Assembly: GCA_002917075.1 (NCBI GenBank)
Contig: NTMA01000070.1
Location: 1 to 64,000, forward strand
Direction of reading: 5' to 3'
Origin: Hawksworthiomyces lignivorus
Taxonomy: Eukaryota > Ascomycota > Sordariomycetes > Ophiostomatales > Ophiostomataceae
Length of the DNA: 64,000 nt
In this document: in pieces, positions 45,676 through 57,332 of the stretch
Layout of the letters: every line of letters starts with the position of its first letter
Position numbering within the stretch: position 1 is the stretch's first letter
Translations under genes and position numbers: made by a program
The notes under the pieces: model-generated
Told to the model about the DNA's origin: nothing
Seen by the model: only the letters and a program-made list of their open reading frames with translations
Databases searched by the model: none

Positions 45676-45735
45676 AGCATAGCTCAGTTGGCATGTTATG
45701 ACATGAATGATGGGAGACATCAGTTCTGTTGGTGA
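45676..45735 (+). other. tRNA-like A box, probable relic
   Basis: ATAGCTCAGTTGGCATG is a perfect pol III A box (TRGCNNARNNGG) as found in tRNA D arms. A hairpin GATGGGAGACATC follows, but the expected B box (GGTTCRANTCC) is only loosely matched by CAGTTCTGTTGG. No acceptor stem was found. A decayed tRNA or SINE head is the likeliest reading. Confidence 0.3.
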
Positions 45736-46276
45736 AGGTAAGAGGAAACGGAGAAACTAAAACAGAGACGTAGTTGCGAACAACCAGGATCTGTCAGGCA
45801 GGATTGCAGCGAATAGCATCGGAAAGCGGCTCAAACACATGCCCCGCATGATGAAGCCCAACGGAGTGAGTATTGTGCGTCACTGAACAGTAATACTTAC
45901 AATTCCACTTCCGTACTAAGTGTCGTAGCACTGGCGCCTTGAATGTCACGACGAGCGTGATGATTTGTCAACTATATCAATAACCTAAGCAAGTGGCTAA
46001 TCTCAGATCTATGTGGTGAGATCCCATCAACCTAGCGTATATCATCTATACACGCTAACACTTCATAACGTATACACCGACCTAAAGATAGCACCACCGG
46101 CTAGTACCCCAGACACCGGAATAGTAAACTCCCAAGAGTTGTGGCATGTGAAAGCATAGCAGCCGCCCACGGCGGAGACACAGAAGATGTGGTGTGCTGT
46201 AGATTTATGACATCAGTCACTGTCTGTATTGTACTTGGTCTTCGCTTGCCTGTAATACTCAACCATTTGAGGCCTC

Positions 46277-46307
46277 GTTACGTTGAATTCGTTACGTTGA
46301 ATTCGTG
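46277..46307. repeat. two-copy tandem repeat GTTACGTTGAATTC
   Basis: The 14-base unit occurs twice in direct succession in noncoding sequence 50 bases before the long A run. It could mark an insertion or slippage site; no element body was recognised. Confidence 0.7.
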
Positions 46308-46356
46308 ACCGGGATCGTAGCCCTTCGCAAGCATAAAAATTACTGCTGAGGTAAAA

Positions 46357-46358
<2 letters not shown>

Positions 46359-46403
<45 letters not shown>
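46359..46403. repeat. poly(A) run, 45 bases
   Basis: The longest homopolymer in the window. Upstream lie a tandem repeat and, about 620 bases away, the tRNA-like A box. A pol III-derived retroposon with its A tail is possible in principle, but no body or target-site duplication could be defined. Confidence 0.9.
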
Positions 46404-46405
<2 letters not shown>

Positions 46406-46794
46406 TTGACAAAACTAATGCTGAGCAGAACAAACAAAGCATAATTTCGAAATCTAATAAAAAAATAAAAATAAAACGCAAAGGGCTTGTTGGAAAAGTA
46501 AGCAGGGACGTATGTATATGAGGTTGTCAAACGGGCGGTCGGCAAGGAGCCAATCAGGCAACAAGTTATGTCCCTACCTATTTCTTGATCGAGAGAGGCG
46601 CCACTTCTCTACTGCCACAATAGCTTGAAATTACAGAAAAGACAACTATCTAAGGTCTGCTACCTAAACAGACCAATTCGATTCTCAGCAAAACTTGTGA
46701 CGCCCCATTATTCACTGTGATCACACATACTTTCTTTGCGCCGAAGATAGACAATCTTGCGTTTTAATTATCTGCTCGCTACAAATACAAACCC

Positions 46795-48072
46795 ATGGCC
46801 TGGGATTCCAAAGCGGCTGTCGCGTCCCGGCGCCGACAGAACAGCACCGCCAGCAGGTCGGTGACCCTCCAGCAGAAAGTGCCAGCACCCGTTGTACAAG
46901 CTCGGTCTGCGCATGTCGCCGACCCGTTCCTGCACGAGTTTCTGCAGCCAGGATTTGACCCAGCCGCCTACTGGAATGCCACATTGGGGAAGGGCAGCAA
47001 GGGGACCAGTGTGGCGCCCACTCCGGCGAGGCCGTTATCGACTGCTTCTGCAGTCGCAACCGCTGACCTTGCCGCGCAGGCCCAAACGACGCTCTCGCAG
47101 CTGGGAGCGCACACGACTCGGCTGAGTGGTGTTCTGACGCAGCTGACCGACGACATCCTGCGGAGCGGTAGCCGGCTGGCCTACGAGGTGGAGCTTCTGC
47201 GGGGCGAGACGATCGGGCTGGCTGAAGTGGTCCTCCAGCACCAAAGTGCCTTGGCAGCGGAGGCCCCGAAAGGAAAGCCGGAAGATGCTCAAGCCAGAGA
47301 AGGGGCAAGAACAGAGTCGCAAAGAAAAGAAGACGACGCGGAGCCACAAGCCAGCGCATCACCAGGCGAAGATGCCTCGTCCGCTTCATCATCTTCGACA
47401 CCACAGCCGCCACCATCGCTGGCTCAGCTCCACATGCTGGCGCAGGTTCGCGCGCGCCTCGATGCCGTTATTCGCATCTTTGGTGAAGCCATGGAGTTTG
47501 TCATGCCGCCGTCAGCGCTGTCTGTGAGTGCGTCATTCCTCTCTGTCTCCGGGCCGGATCAGGCAAGAGGATCAGGTGGTCCCGGAGGGCAGTTAGCCAG
47601 AAGCACCTCCGCGAGTAATGCAAGCATGGAAGATAAGGGCCAGCAAATCTTGCGGGCAAAGCGTGAGGAAATTGCCAAGTTGCTCGAGGGTGCCAACACG
47701 CTGGCTGATGTGGAAGCGACCGCGGTGGCTCGGGTGGAAGCGTTACGGACGCTCTGCAAGGTGTGGGCGGGCACGACCGAGGAGAAAGCGCGGGTGCGCT
47801 TTGTGGAGAGCCTACAGCGGATGGTTGAAGAGCGGCAAAGGGAATTGGAGCGTGAGCAGGAACGAGCGGAGCGACAGCAGCAGCGTGATAGGGAAAAGGA
47901 TAGGGAGAAGGAGGCCCGCGGTGGTAACGGAGGACCAGGGAGCGGCGGATCAGCTTCAACAACAGCCGCAGGAGCAATGGGTCCCTCGCCGCAAGAGGGA
48001 GTGAGCAAGGGATATGCATCGGCTGGCTATGGATTCATCAGCCAACTGCAAAAAATCCGAAGTGGCCTGTGA
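46795..48072 (+). CDS. coiled-coil protein resembling the N-terminus of COG complex subunits (Cog7-like), 425 residues
   Basis: A single exon beginning MAWDSKAAVASRRRQ. After a basic start come DPFLHEFLQPGFDPAAYWNA (43-62), then helices: LAAQAQTTLSQLGAHTTRL, TDDILRSGSRLAYEVELLRG (119-137), a low-complexity acidic/Ser-rich linker, LAQVRARLDAVIRIFGEAME, and AVARVEALRTLCKVWAGTTEEKARVRF-type helices ending in a highly charged coiled coil (EERQRELEREQERAERQQ). The order (FD..W/Y.N start, paired helices, VRARL segment) resembles Cog7 N-termini, whose complex tethers vesicles at the Golgi. It lacks the long C-terminal part of animal Cog7. The gene is certain from codon use and conservation-like architecture; the COG assignment is tentative. 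It converges on the Nudix gene. Confidence 0.85.
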   Translation: MAWDSKAAVASRRRQNSTASRSVTLQQKVPAPVVQARSAHVADPFLHEFLQPGFDPAAYWNATLGKGSKGTSVAPTPARPLSTASAVATADLAAQAQTTLSQLGAHTTRLSGVLTQLTDDILRSGSRLAYEVELLRGETIGLAEVVLQHQSALAAEAPKGKPEDAQAREGARTESQRKEDDAEPQASASPGEDASSASSSSTPQPPPSLAQLHMLAQVRARLDAVIRIFGEAMEFVMPPSALSVSASFLSVSGPDQARGSGGPGGQLARSTSASNASMEDKGQQILRAKREEIAKLLEGANTLADVEATAVARVEALRTLCKVWAGTTEEKARVRFVESLQRMVEERQRELEREQERAERQQQRDREKDREKEARGGNGGPGSGGSASTTAAGAMGPSPQEGVSKGYASAGYGFISQLQKIRSGL

Positions 48073-49017
48073 TTGTTAATGAGGAGGAGGGAGAGTGGAT
48101 GAATGAGAATGTGGGAAACGGACACTAAATATGCGCAATATCCAAACTAAAAAGGGAAATGGCATCCTAGGATGAGCCCTGGAATGATATTATATCACAG
48201 CAGTAGTCGCAAGCGCTGCAACAAAGTAAACATATTTGCTCTGTGGATGCATTGCTGCTGCCAATATAGATATACGGACATTAACAAGGCGGCCGATTCT
48301 CAGCAAGAGGACTTCCAAACCGCATCCTAACCTAGGTATGTGTCTTCTCTGCTACCAATTTCTATATGCAATCACTTCTCTTGCAAGTCCCCATTTTATA
48401 TTCGTGTTACCTCGTTGCTCCATCTATGTCGCAAAAAAGAGATATCTAGCCACTCTTAACTCCTTGATTCTATGCATGGAAGGTTCGGGCTTCTTTCTTG
48501 AGTGACTCTCCAAGAAGCGGAGAATAAAACAAAAAAGGAGCCAAAAACAACTCCAACATCGCCGCATGCTGGTCCCATTTTAATCCTATAGCCCCATTGA
48601 CCCATCAATGCCTCCAAGTGAATGGATAGAAATCCGATCTATGGGAAGAAATAGTCTGAAGGAAAAGAAGGTGGAGACGAAACCCTTCGAAACCCGCAAT
48701 AATACAGCCACAGAAAGCAAATAAGAAAAGGATTGAAACCATGAAAATGCAATGCTCTAAAAATGCTTCATCTCAACCCTAGAACCTCGTAGTCCCTTAA
48801 GATAAAACCAAAAAGAAACCAAAACAAGAAAGAGCACCAACAGAGACCTAAAAAAACCAAGACACCCTTCCCAAAGAATAAGAGTACTAATAGAGAGTAG
48901 AGTATTTAAGGAATATCGCAGAAGGGAAGGAAAGCGGATGCCAATGGCTACGGTGAAAGCATTTCAGCCCTCCACCGTTGTTCGCTTTGGCACAAAATAG
49001 ATGCTGCTCGACTAAGT
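48073..49017. other. spacer between convergent genes, nothing recognised
   Basis: About 945 bases of A-rich sequence covering the 3' ends of the COG-like gene and the Nudix gene. The one open frame of note (89 codons, 48236-48505) has no recognised domain. No structured RNA was seen. Confidence 0.6.
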
Positions 49018-49592
49018 TCATCTCTTTATTGTCGACCTGTTAAGAGCTTCTTGAAGCTCTGGACGCTCCTTCAGAGCTTCGTGGGCATCAATATACGTCA
49101 TCCATCTGCGTTCTCGTTTGTTCTTTTCGGGCCATTCGTTCTCCTCGCTAATAACCGTAGCCTCGTAGAACCGGTAAAGAGCTCTTTCGCGCTTTTTAGT
49201 TTTCGAGGGCGCCTTCGGGGGCCGTGTTTCGACAATATCTCCGAGGTCGTAATCAATCTGGACAAGAATACCTGCCTCCTCCCAAGCTTCACGCTGGGCT
49301 GCAGCTTGGCAATCCTCATCGGTCTCCCATCCGCCCTTTGGTAGCACCCAGCCTTTTCTCCGATCTGACTGGATTAACAAAACATATTGCTTATCTTCTG
49401 TGAGCGGTACAACACCGGCAACAAGTCGTTCGCCTTTCGAGTTGTACCCTAAAAAGAAAAGTCTTAGTACATGTGGGATAAATGGTCCAATGAGAAATAT
49501 GCGTGAATTAAGAGAATATGTTGCATACTCTGTTTTGAGCGCCCCGTCCTCGACTCCATTGACCGACTGGTTGTTGTTGTACTTGAGGCCAT
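49018..49592 (-). CDS. DDP1: Nudix hydrolase, diphosphoinositol polyphosphate phosphohydrolase type, 164 residues
   Basis: Enzymes of this group remove phosphates from inositol pyrophosphates and cleave diadenosine polyphosphates (yeast Ddp1, fission yeast Aps1). Two exons: 49529-49592 and 49018-49448, with an 80-base intron using GTATGC and TTTTTAG. The join creates SMESRTGRSKQRYNSKGERL, continuous with the family. The Nudix box is complete at residues 60-82, with G60, E66, R74, E75, E78, E79 and G81 all in place. VLLIQSDRRKGWVLPKGGWE precedes it and LYRFYEATVI follows. The C-terminal RRWMTYIDAHEALKERPEL is typical. It starts with a Thr-rich stretch (MASSTTTTSR). The length fits the family. 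Confidence 0.92.
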
Positions 49593-52500
49593 TGTATAAA
49601 ATGTTGTGGAATCAAAGGAGAGTTGGGTGAAGGAGTGTTTCTCGTAGATTTGAAGTTATTAGAGAGGGACGACAGTATTCTGGTTGTGGTGTGGTATATG
49701 CTGTGTAGACGTAACGAAAGAAGCCTTGCCGCCAATAGCTCTATATGTGCCTTTAAAGAGTCAAGATGACGGAAGGAGCTGCTATAAAATAACCTGGTCG
49801 TTCAATGCTGAGTGAGTGGCATAGTTGGGCAAATAGAAAAGGCTGGAAAGGAATGTCGAGCAGGAGATATATTCGTCTCTGTCGAGAAGATCAATGCTTG
49901 GTGCCGCCGTCTCGAGTTAAAGCTTTCACAGTAACCCGAAGTACCGCGAAATAATTGGTCGCGTGCAGCCCACTATGCGTTGATTATTTCGTTCTCCGTA
50001 CTTGTGTCCGTTGCAAACACGAGTCTAAATCCAAGTTGGACACAGCGCAAAGAAGTAAATGAAAAAGGTGAAATAAGACGCCACGTAGGGTAGCAAACGC
50101 AGGCGATAGGCAAAAGGATCGAAATGCGAAAGATATTGTAGCTCTGAAGTGAGCTGCAGAGACCGGGGGATACCAAAGTGACCCACTATAATGAGCGAAG
50201 TTGGGAGGTCTCAAATCAATCTCAAATCAATCGACTTCACAGATGCGCGGTTTCGTCTTTGTCAGAACGCTGAAGCTCGGAATTAGGCCGTAAGGGGAGG
50301 CGGAGCGAAGCTAAGAAGGAAAAAGAAAAAAAAGAATAAGAATTATACAGTAATACAGGGCAGGCAAGAGAACGTGTCTACCAGGTATTGTTCGAAGACT
50401 TCTTCGGCTTCTTCGGCAGTCCAGTAGTCCTCCAAGAGACGAAGATCCAGTACAGCTCTATTTTGATGAAAAAAGTAAAAGGGAATTGTTGAGAGATATG
50501 GAAAATATGACTGTGCCTATAGAATGTGCCACACCAGGGAGACCAAAGCAATTAGGGCAACAGGCCAAAGAGGGAGGGTGAGGAAGGAGGAACAAGAAGA
50601 CGGTGGGTTTCAATCGACTCAGTGCGTGATGGTTCGGCTTTGTAAAGCGTAGACTGTGTCTTGTTGGTTTGAAATTGTACTTGGGAGCAGCGCTCAGGAA
50701 GGAAACGGTCGTGCCCAAGGTTGTATGGGAGGAGCAGGAGGATAGTAGTGTTGGCAAAAGAAGATGCCGATGGAGCAGATCAGTTTGCTGCTTTAAAGTT
50801 TGATAGAGAACATAAAAAGCTCCCCTGGCTGGAGAGCCTGGTTGGTGACAGAGAGAAGTCTCGTGCCATAGCAAAGGGAAGGTGCGAGGGGCAAGAGAAG
50901 AGGCGAGAAGCTAGACTGATATATACGGAGAATGCTCGTAAGAAGGGGAGCAGGAAAAATATCGAGCCAGGGTGTGGAGGGCAAAAAAAGTAAAAGTGAC
51001 TTGAGAACAGAGGGAAAAAAAGAAGCTACGAGTGGTTCAGGTAAAGCTCCATTTTGTTGGTGCGTGGGTTGCAGTGACGGCTAACGATTTCTAAGAGCTT
51101 TTGCATTTTATTCCACTTTCCTCATAATGAGTTCTTTCCTTTATTTTATTGCCTTATTTATTATTTAATAATTGAATAAAAAGTTTTTTTTTTTTTTTTT
51201 TTTTTTTTGGGCAGTAAAAGGCATTTTTATGTGTTTCGTACTCTCTACTTTTCCAGGTAACTTTTTTTTTGAGAGGTGCATGCGACGCTGCAGCTGCAAG
51301 AGGGCATCCACACTGAGACATGCTTGCCGCTGGTTGCGTGGGGTTCGAGACGGACGAAAATGAGGAGAGAAATGTAAGAAAGGACAATGGAACGAAAAAG
51401 GAAGTAAAAGCGAAGAACCAGAGCGAGCAGCATGTTACGAGTGGTTTGGGACAAAGTGCCTTAGAGTAAGAACAAAGTCGAAGCTACTTCAGGACGCACG
51501 TGCAAAAGTACCGGAGAAGGTGGATTTGAGGTGTGGGCTCTTTGCCTTGTCTCTCCTCCAGAAGAGGCAAGGACGTGCCTTGCAGATTTGATGTTGAAGG
51601 AAAGGCGATTCTGCTTGCTGTCGAGGGTGAGCTTCCGGGTCATGGTCATGTGAGCGTAGGTGCATTCCGCATGAATGCAAGACAGCGTGTGCTGGACGTA
51701 TATTGGTACGTACCGAGACAATGTAACAAGTAACTCGTCCGTCCACGTAAAACACTAGGAGGCACAACCTACTTCCTGCTGCCGACTTAATTTAACATGG
51801 CCAGCGTCGAACCGATCTCGAAGACTGAACACTGGCCAGGCCACAAAGCGAACAGACCAGCGGGTCAGCAACTAGAACCAGTCTACCGGGAGTAACGGCC
51901 CTGTCGGTCACTCTTTCTCTTTCGGTTCGTTCATCCACGTCTCAAACAGCAGAGACACCCGTTGCCGCACTCAAACTTCTAGTACCTAGAGGTAGCTTAC
52001 TGTCGTGTGTCTCAATTCGACCCCACCAAATTATTCGTAAGGCACCGATGCCTGCTCTGATTTGTCGTCTCTCTCCTCTTTTGTCACTTGTCCTCTTTCA
52101 TTCTCCAACTTTACCCTTAATTTTTTCACTTGTTCTAAGCTCGTAACCATTATTTCATGTCCCCTTTCCAACCCGATTCTTTGTCCTTGCTCTTGGTCCG
52201 GTACTGCTTAGTTTCTTGAGCCCTCCCTCGGCACAGCGTCTTCACCGCCCCTCCAGACCCAGGTTTCTGGCTCCCCTCCCCTTCTATTACCTTTTTGCCG
52301 TTACGCTGCCGCATTGCTCTTCTCAGCCGCCTCGGCCACGATCTCGGCTTTTGTTACCTTGCCTTACCTATTCTTTCTTCTTCTATTCTTTCTTGTTAAG
52401 CTGCATACCATTTGCTTCCCAGTTATAACCTCAACTATCTTTGGGGATCTCTCTTCATCCCAGGTCAGTTTAAAGGCCAACTGAACTCCGGCTCGACCGG

Positions 52501-52849
52501 CAAACATGTCCCAAAATGCCTTTGAGGACAACACCAAAACTACGAATACTAGTACCCATAGCTTACTCCGATTTAAAATAGCCTTTTCTGAATTAAGCTG
52601 CAAAACGCACAGGCCCTGAAAACTCTTTTCTCTTCTGCCGTCTCCACTGGCCTGTTCAGCAACCCAAACGCAACGGCTATTATCATCCAAAGCAACTCGA
52701 AATCGACACCTACGCATGCACCAAAACTATACTTTGAACAAAGTATAACGACAACAGAAGGCCGAACCTGACTACGAGACCACTCACGCTTCCAACTCAT
52801 CACGCATTGCATCGTTACTTTCTCATTCCTTGTCCTCCCATCTTCCGCC
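49593..52849. promoter_or_regulatory. divergent region between the Nudix gene and ATE1
   Basis: A 3.26 kb stretch between genes pointing outward. Its left half (about 50,230-51,480) is purine-rich on the + strand, that is pyrimidine-rich on the strand of the Nudix gene; its right half (about 51,900-52,450) is pyrimidine-rich on the + strand, toward ATE1. This mirror-image strand bias fits two long divergent leaders. A two-copy repeat TCTCAAATCAA lies near 50,213 and a 25-base T run at 51,184-51,208. No coding frame with recognisable features was found. Confidence 0.5.
51184..51208. repeat. poly(T) run, 25 bases
   Basis: An uninterrupted T run near the middle of the divergent Nudix/ATE1 region, close to the point where strand composition switches from purine-rich to pyrimidine-rich. 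It may act as a nucleosome-excluding element. Confidence 0.85.
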
Positions 52850-55671
52850 ATGTCCAGTCCCAACTCAGATAGCCTTGAAGATGCCTTCTCACACATCATG
52901 CCCATTGGTAAGTTCCCACTGTTTTTCCTTGTCAAACTGCTTCCCACTACTCCGCGCTACCTGACGTTGCTGCACTCTGCGTCTGCCTTTTCTTGCTTTG
53001 CCTCTTTCATACGCATTTCACCTAAATTCGATAGGCCCGTCTCACCCAACCATTCCCCCTCGTGCATTGTCCGGTACCATCCGTTGGTTCTCCCAGATTC
53101 CCCTGCGTATGCAAGACAGACAACCCCCCACTGTCCTCATGCACCTTTCATTCAATTTCCAGCATAACCAGACGCCTCACTACTGGAATTTGCTTTTCAC
53201 ATTTCACATTCTCTTTCTCGTGGTTCGTGAGATCCGATCCACCACTACCAAATTACCTACTTGTCCTTCAAATCAAGGGTCAGTCGGCCTACCCGTAGAT
53301 CATCTCTCGGGACCTCCAGTCCTTCTCCTTCTGCGTTTTTGCATTGCCTTGATTGGTCCCTTCCCGCTCCATCTTCGAGGCGGCTGTGACTAAAGACTTC
53401 CAGAAGATACAACAGCAAGGCCAATTGCTTTCATTTTTCACACCCTTTTCTCCTTTTGGATGGTGACTTGTCTCTTGCTTTCGTCAACCCACGTATTACG
53501 GCTGCTCATCGTCTTAAATGTCCATGTGATCGTTTCTTGATCCTCTGCTTCCGTTCTAATGGCTGTCCGTTTCATTGTGCATATCTTTGTATCTGTGCTA
53601 TTTTCTGCACTTTCATCGTCCTCTTAACCGTATTGTCTTTCTTTTATTATCACTACTTACAAGCTGAAGTCTCACACGTGTTCTAGGATATTGTAATTCG
53701 CCTAACTGCGGATACTGCCACGGCAAGACTGTCAACGGCAAGCCCCAAAAACGTACGTTACCATTCCTGTTTATTATCGATCTCCTTTCTGCTGCTCTCT
53801 CTCTGTCTCTCTTGCACAAACACACACAGACGCACACACATTACACACGCCCCTCTGTTTCCGTGCAGGAAGCCCAATGTCGTTTCTTAAACTTCGCTTT
53901 GTCACTTTATTATTTCTTTGCCATCCAATCGCTTGTCAACACAGAAGCATGCTAGTTGATATCATCTGCCAACTCTTAAGAGCATACGGACAACCCAATA
54001 ACGACAACCCCCACTCAGAACCCCAGATCTCAACCCCCACAGACCCATTACCGCACACCGAGACCCTTCTCGGCAATGCGCCGAGCACGTATCTATGTGG
54101 TATAATTTTTGTCTTGGTTTTACTATTGTGTTGCTGATATTGGAGCTTCTCGACACTTAGGTTTTTCGTATTATGCTTCTACTCACTCTTTAAGCCCCGG
54201 TCTCTACCAAAGTTTGGTAGACCGTTGTTGGAGGCGATCCGGGACCCTCTTGTACCGGCCCAACCAAAAGAGATCGTGCTGCCCTCACTATACTGTCCGT
54301 CTCGACACTGCTGAATTTCACCCAACCAGGGATCAACGTCAGGCTGTAAATCGATTTAATCGCTACGTTGTCGGGGATGTCTACGGGAAAGAAGCCGCTC
54401 GTCTGCGTCCTCGGTCACGGGAAGAGGTTAAGCGCCGAGATGCCATTTTTGATCTCGTTGAACGCATTCACGAAGCCGAGAGTTGCAATCTCCCCCCCTT
54501 GCTACTATCAAACCCTTCGCATCTAAGCAAGGGTGTGCAGGAGAAAGTGGAAGGCGTAGAGACACTGTCGCCAACAACGACTGTTGTGTCTAACGAACCC
54601 ATTCAGCCTGCGCATCGGTTTGAAGTAACGCTAGAGCCAGACACGTTCACAGAGGAGAAATTTTTGATCTTCGAAAACTATCAGCGACTTGTTCACAAAG
54701 AGCCGCCTTCCAAGATCACCCCCAGCGGTTTTGAATCCTTTCTATGCAATTCGCCCCTTCGGCGTGAGACCATCACGGATTCGGATGGCCGCCAGCGAGA
54801 GTTAGGCTCTTTCCATCAGTGCTATCGCCTTGATGGTCGTCTCGTTGCTATCGGTGTTCTAGATTTACTACCTCATTGCGTCAGTGCTGTCTATTTCTTG
54901 TACCACGAGTCTATACATAAGTATAGCCCTGGAAAAATTGGCGCTTTAAGAGAAATTGCCCTCGCTCTTGAACATGGTTATCGATGGTGGTATTCAGGCT
55001 ATTACATTCATAGCTGTCCCAAGATGCGGTACAAGATCGACTTCTCGCCACAATATGTACTTGACCCAGAAACTCTAACTTGGGACCTGCTCGATAAAGA
55101 AGCTCTTGCTATTTTTGATAAAAAACCGTATGTGAGTCTTTCGCGAGAACGACAGCTGGCACGCAATGCTGCCTACATCAATGGGAGCGAAGGACGAAGT
55201 ACAACGGCAAAAAAAATAGGTGAACTGCGTAGCAGTGAAGATGTGATTATGACCGAAGATCAACAGGCATCTACGAGTTCACATACAGATGACGTTGGAA
55301 ACAAAGGCGGTGCAATCGTGGACGATATCGACAGAGACGACAGTAATAGTAACGCTCTTAACAACAGAGGGCCTGAAGAATCAATTGATGATAATGATTC
55401 CGACGATGGAGGGGACACAGAAGTTCCGCTGTTTACCAGCAATATGCCCGGCCTTCCTTCACCTGACGAAGTGGCGCAATATGACCTTAGCAATATTCCA
55501 ATCCAGACCACAGCGCAACCAGACAGGTTTCCAGTTAAGTATTTGGTCGTGTGGTCATCGGGAACTGCTCTTGATGGCGTTAGTTTCAAGTCAAAGGTAG
55601 CCGAATTGGTGGCAGTTATGGGGGTGGACTTGCTACCGCAACTATGTCTAGACTTCCGGCGGCATGCGTGA
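52850..55671 (+). CDS. ATE1: arginyl-tRNA--protein transferase Ate1, 544 residues
   Basis: Ate1 attaches arginine from Arg-tRNA to N-terminal Asp, Glu or oxidised Cys, marking proteins for the N-degron pathway. Three exons: 52850-52907, 53687-53752 and 54161-55671. The 66-base middle exon supplies GYCNSPNCGYCHGK, and the join to exon 3 gives KRFSYYASTHSLSPGLYQSL, exactly the family order. Cys residues C27, C30, C81 and C82 match the conserved cysteines known to bind an iron-sulfur cluster in yeast Ate1. Later motifs are CCPHYTVRLDTAEF, RDQRQAVNRFNRYV, GSFHQCYRLDGRLVAIGVLD, YFLYHESIHKYSPGKIGALR and YYIHSCPKMRYKIDFSPQY. The introns are 779 and 408 bases, far longer than others here. An acidic Asp/Ser/Asn-rich stretch sits near residues 380-440, before the C-terminal end. 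Confidence 0.93.
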
Positions 55672-57332
55672 TTTTGTTAACAGACAAGCCAGTTTCTTAG
55701 GATATCCCTGTAGATGAAGATAGAAAATGTATGCACACGTGCCTTGAAGTAAAAACTCTTGGGATAGTTGAACTAAAAATGGCAAAACCTACTATGACGG
55801 TCCTAACCGTGCGGACCGACCGAGCCTCACTCTAAGTCAATTGAAAACTTAACTCGAGTGTGTCTTTACCGAAATGAGAAGGAAACATAGAAAAACATTT
55901 TCACTATGACATCTCGGTGAACCTATCAGGCAAGAGATCACATGCCCAATTTTGGCGTCGGTGACCGTGGGATTTGGGGGTGCAAAGGCTTAGAGGTAAA
56001 TCACGCTCATCAATCTCATGCGACTCGCAATAAAAACTCGTATCTGCATGGCAACAAATGAAGAAGTCAGGAAGAGAGGATTGATTTGCTCTTAAGAGAT
56101 TGTACGTAAGATGAGAATAATTGTGAGCGTGGCCAGTGTGGGAGGGATAATGGAGGCACAGCGGCATGGTATTTTGATAGAACAGCTCTAGTCATACGCA
56201 CAATGGCTAATTTAGGATTACATGATAAAGCCTGTGGGGGTTCTCAACGTGCAAAACTGCCATATTTGTACCTATGAAGTCCCCGGTACTTGGTATAGCT
56301 TATTGGGAAGGTATTTCTTTTGCGTGGCATGAATCTTAGAACAGCTGTTGAATTGGGGTCACGCGTGTTCTTTCGGTTACAGGCACTTTAATTACAAAGC
56401 CGGGTTGTTGCTTTAAGTTCCACCGGACTGGCATCAAATCGACTAGGCAGAGCACCTAATGTGTTTCCATGATGTGTATACGTATTCACAGCACCTGCAA
56501 TCTTGTGTTCCACATCATATTTTAATATTTTGGCTATTCTCCATATTCTCCCAGCCAAGAACGACTTAATTTATTAAGCAAAAGAGCTTATATTGGGCCG
56601 TGTGTATACTTACACGAGACATAGAACGCGTACTTGAGATGGGGTGGCAAGACGGCGATGTTGAGAATTGGAATATGAATACCGAAACCACAGTTTTTGT
56701 TTAAACCAAGCGAAGGTGAGAAATATAGTATGTCTGCGAAATATGAAGTTGCTCTCTTAAACTAACCTTTTTATTTCCACCTATTTGGAAGTTAGCTTCC
56801 CTTAGACAATGCGGTCGAAAGTAGACTCTATTACATTTCCCGAACATATCTTGAATATTTTGCTACGATGAAATTGGCAACAATCGAGCTGTATTGGCTT
56901 TAAAAATGTCAATGATAATAGAAATAGAATATAGAGAAAAATAAGAAAAATCGGAGAGAAAAAAGAGATACAAGGAAAGCCGAGGATTCGTGTTTTATCA
57001 GAAAGGAAAGCGAGGATTGAATAGGATATAAGAGAAACAAACAGATGGAAGGGAAAGATGTTGGAAAGATGAACAGTGATTGGTGGGTTAGTCAATTCTA
57101 CTTTTCCCAAAAGGTGTCGAGAAATGAGCTTTGGTAACTGTAGGTGCTTCACCGCCTTTATTTTTTTGGCAGGAAAAAAAAATAATGCTGCCAAAAAAAA
57201 TTAGCGGTTGGCTAAAAAAAAGAAGGCGAAGTAATTTTCTGAACTCTTCCTGTCTGTTTTGGGCCTTCAACAGACTGCCATTATACCAGTAACTTTTTCT
57301 TCTAACATTTATAATTCCTCGAGAATTTAGCG
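55672..57332. other. intergenic region, nothing recognised
   Basis: About 1.66 kb of A/T-rich sequence between ATE1 and NOP15. Open frames at 55904-56167 and 56802-57194 (both minus) have no recognised domain, and the second lies in purine-rich sequence that yields Phe/Leu/Ile-rich chance protein. The last 60 bases before 57,333 are the NOP15 leader. Confidence 0.6.

Larger units (their letters stand above)
45260..46794. other. intergenic region with A run and tRNA-like A box
   Basis: The divergent region between the PARP gene and the COG-like gene. It is A/T-rich and without supported coding frames. It holds a tRNA-like A box, a tandem 14-base repeat and a 45-base poly(A) run, each listed separately. 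The last 60 bases before 46,795 are the leader of the COG-like gene. Confidence 0.6.
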
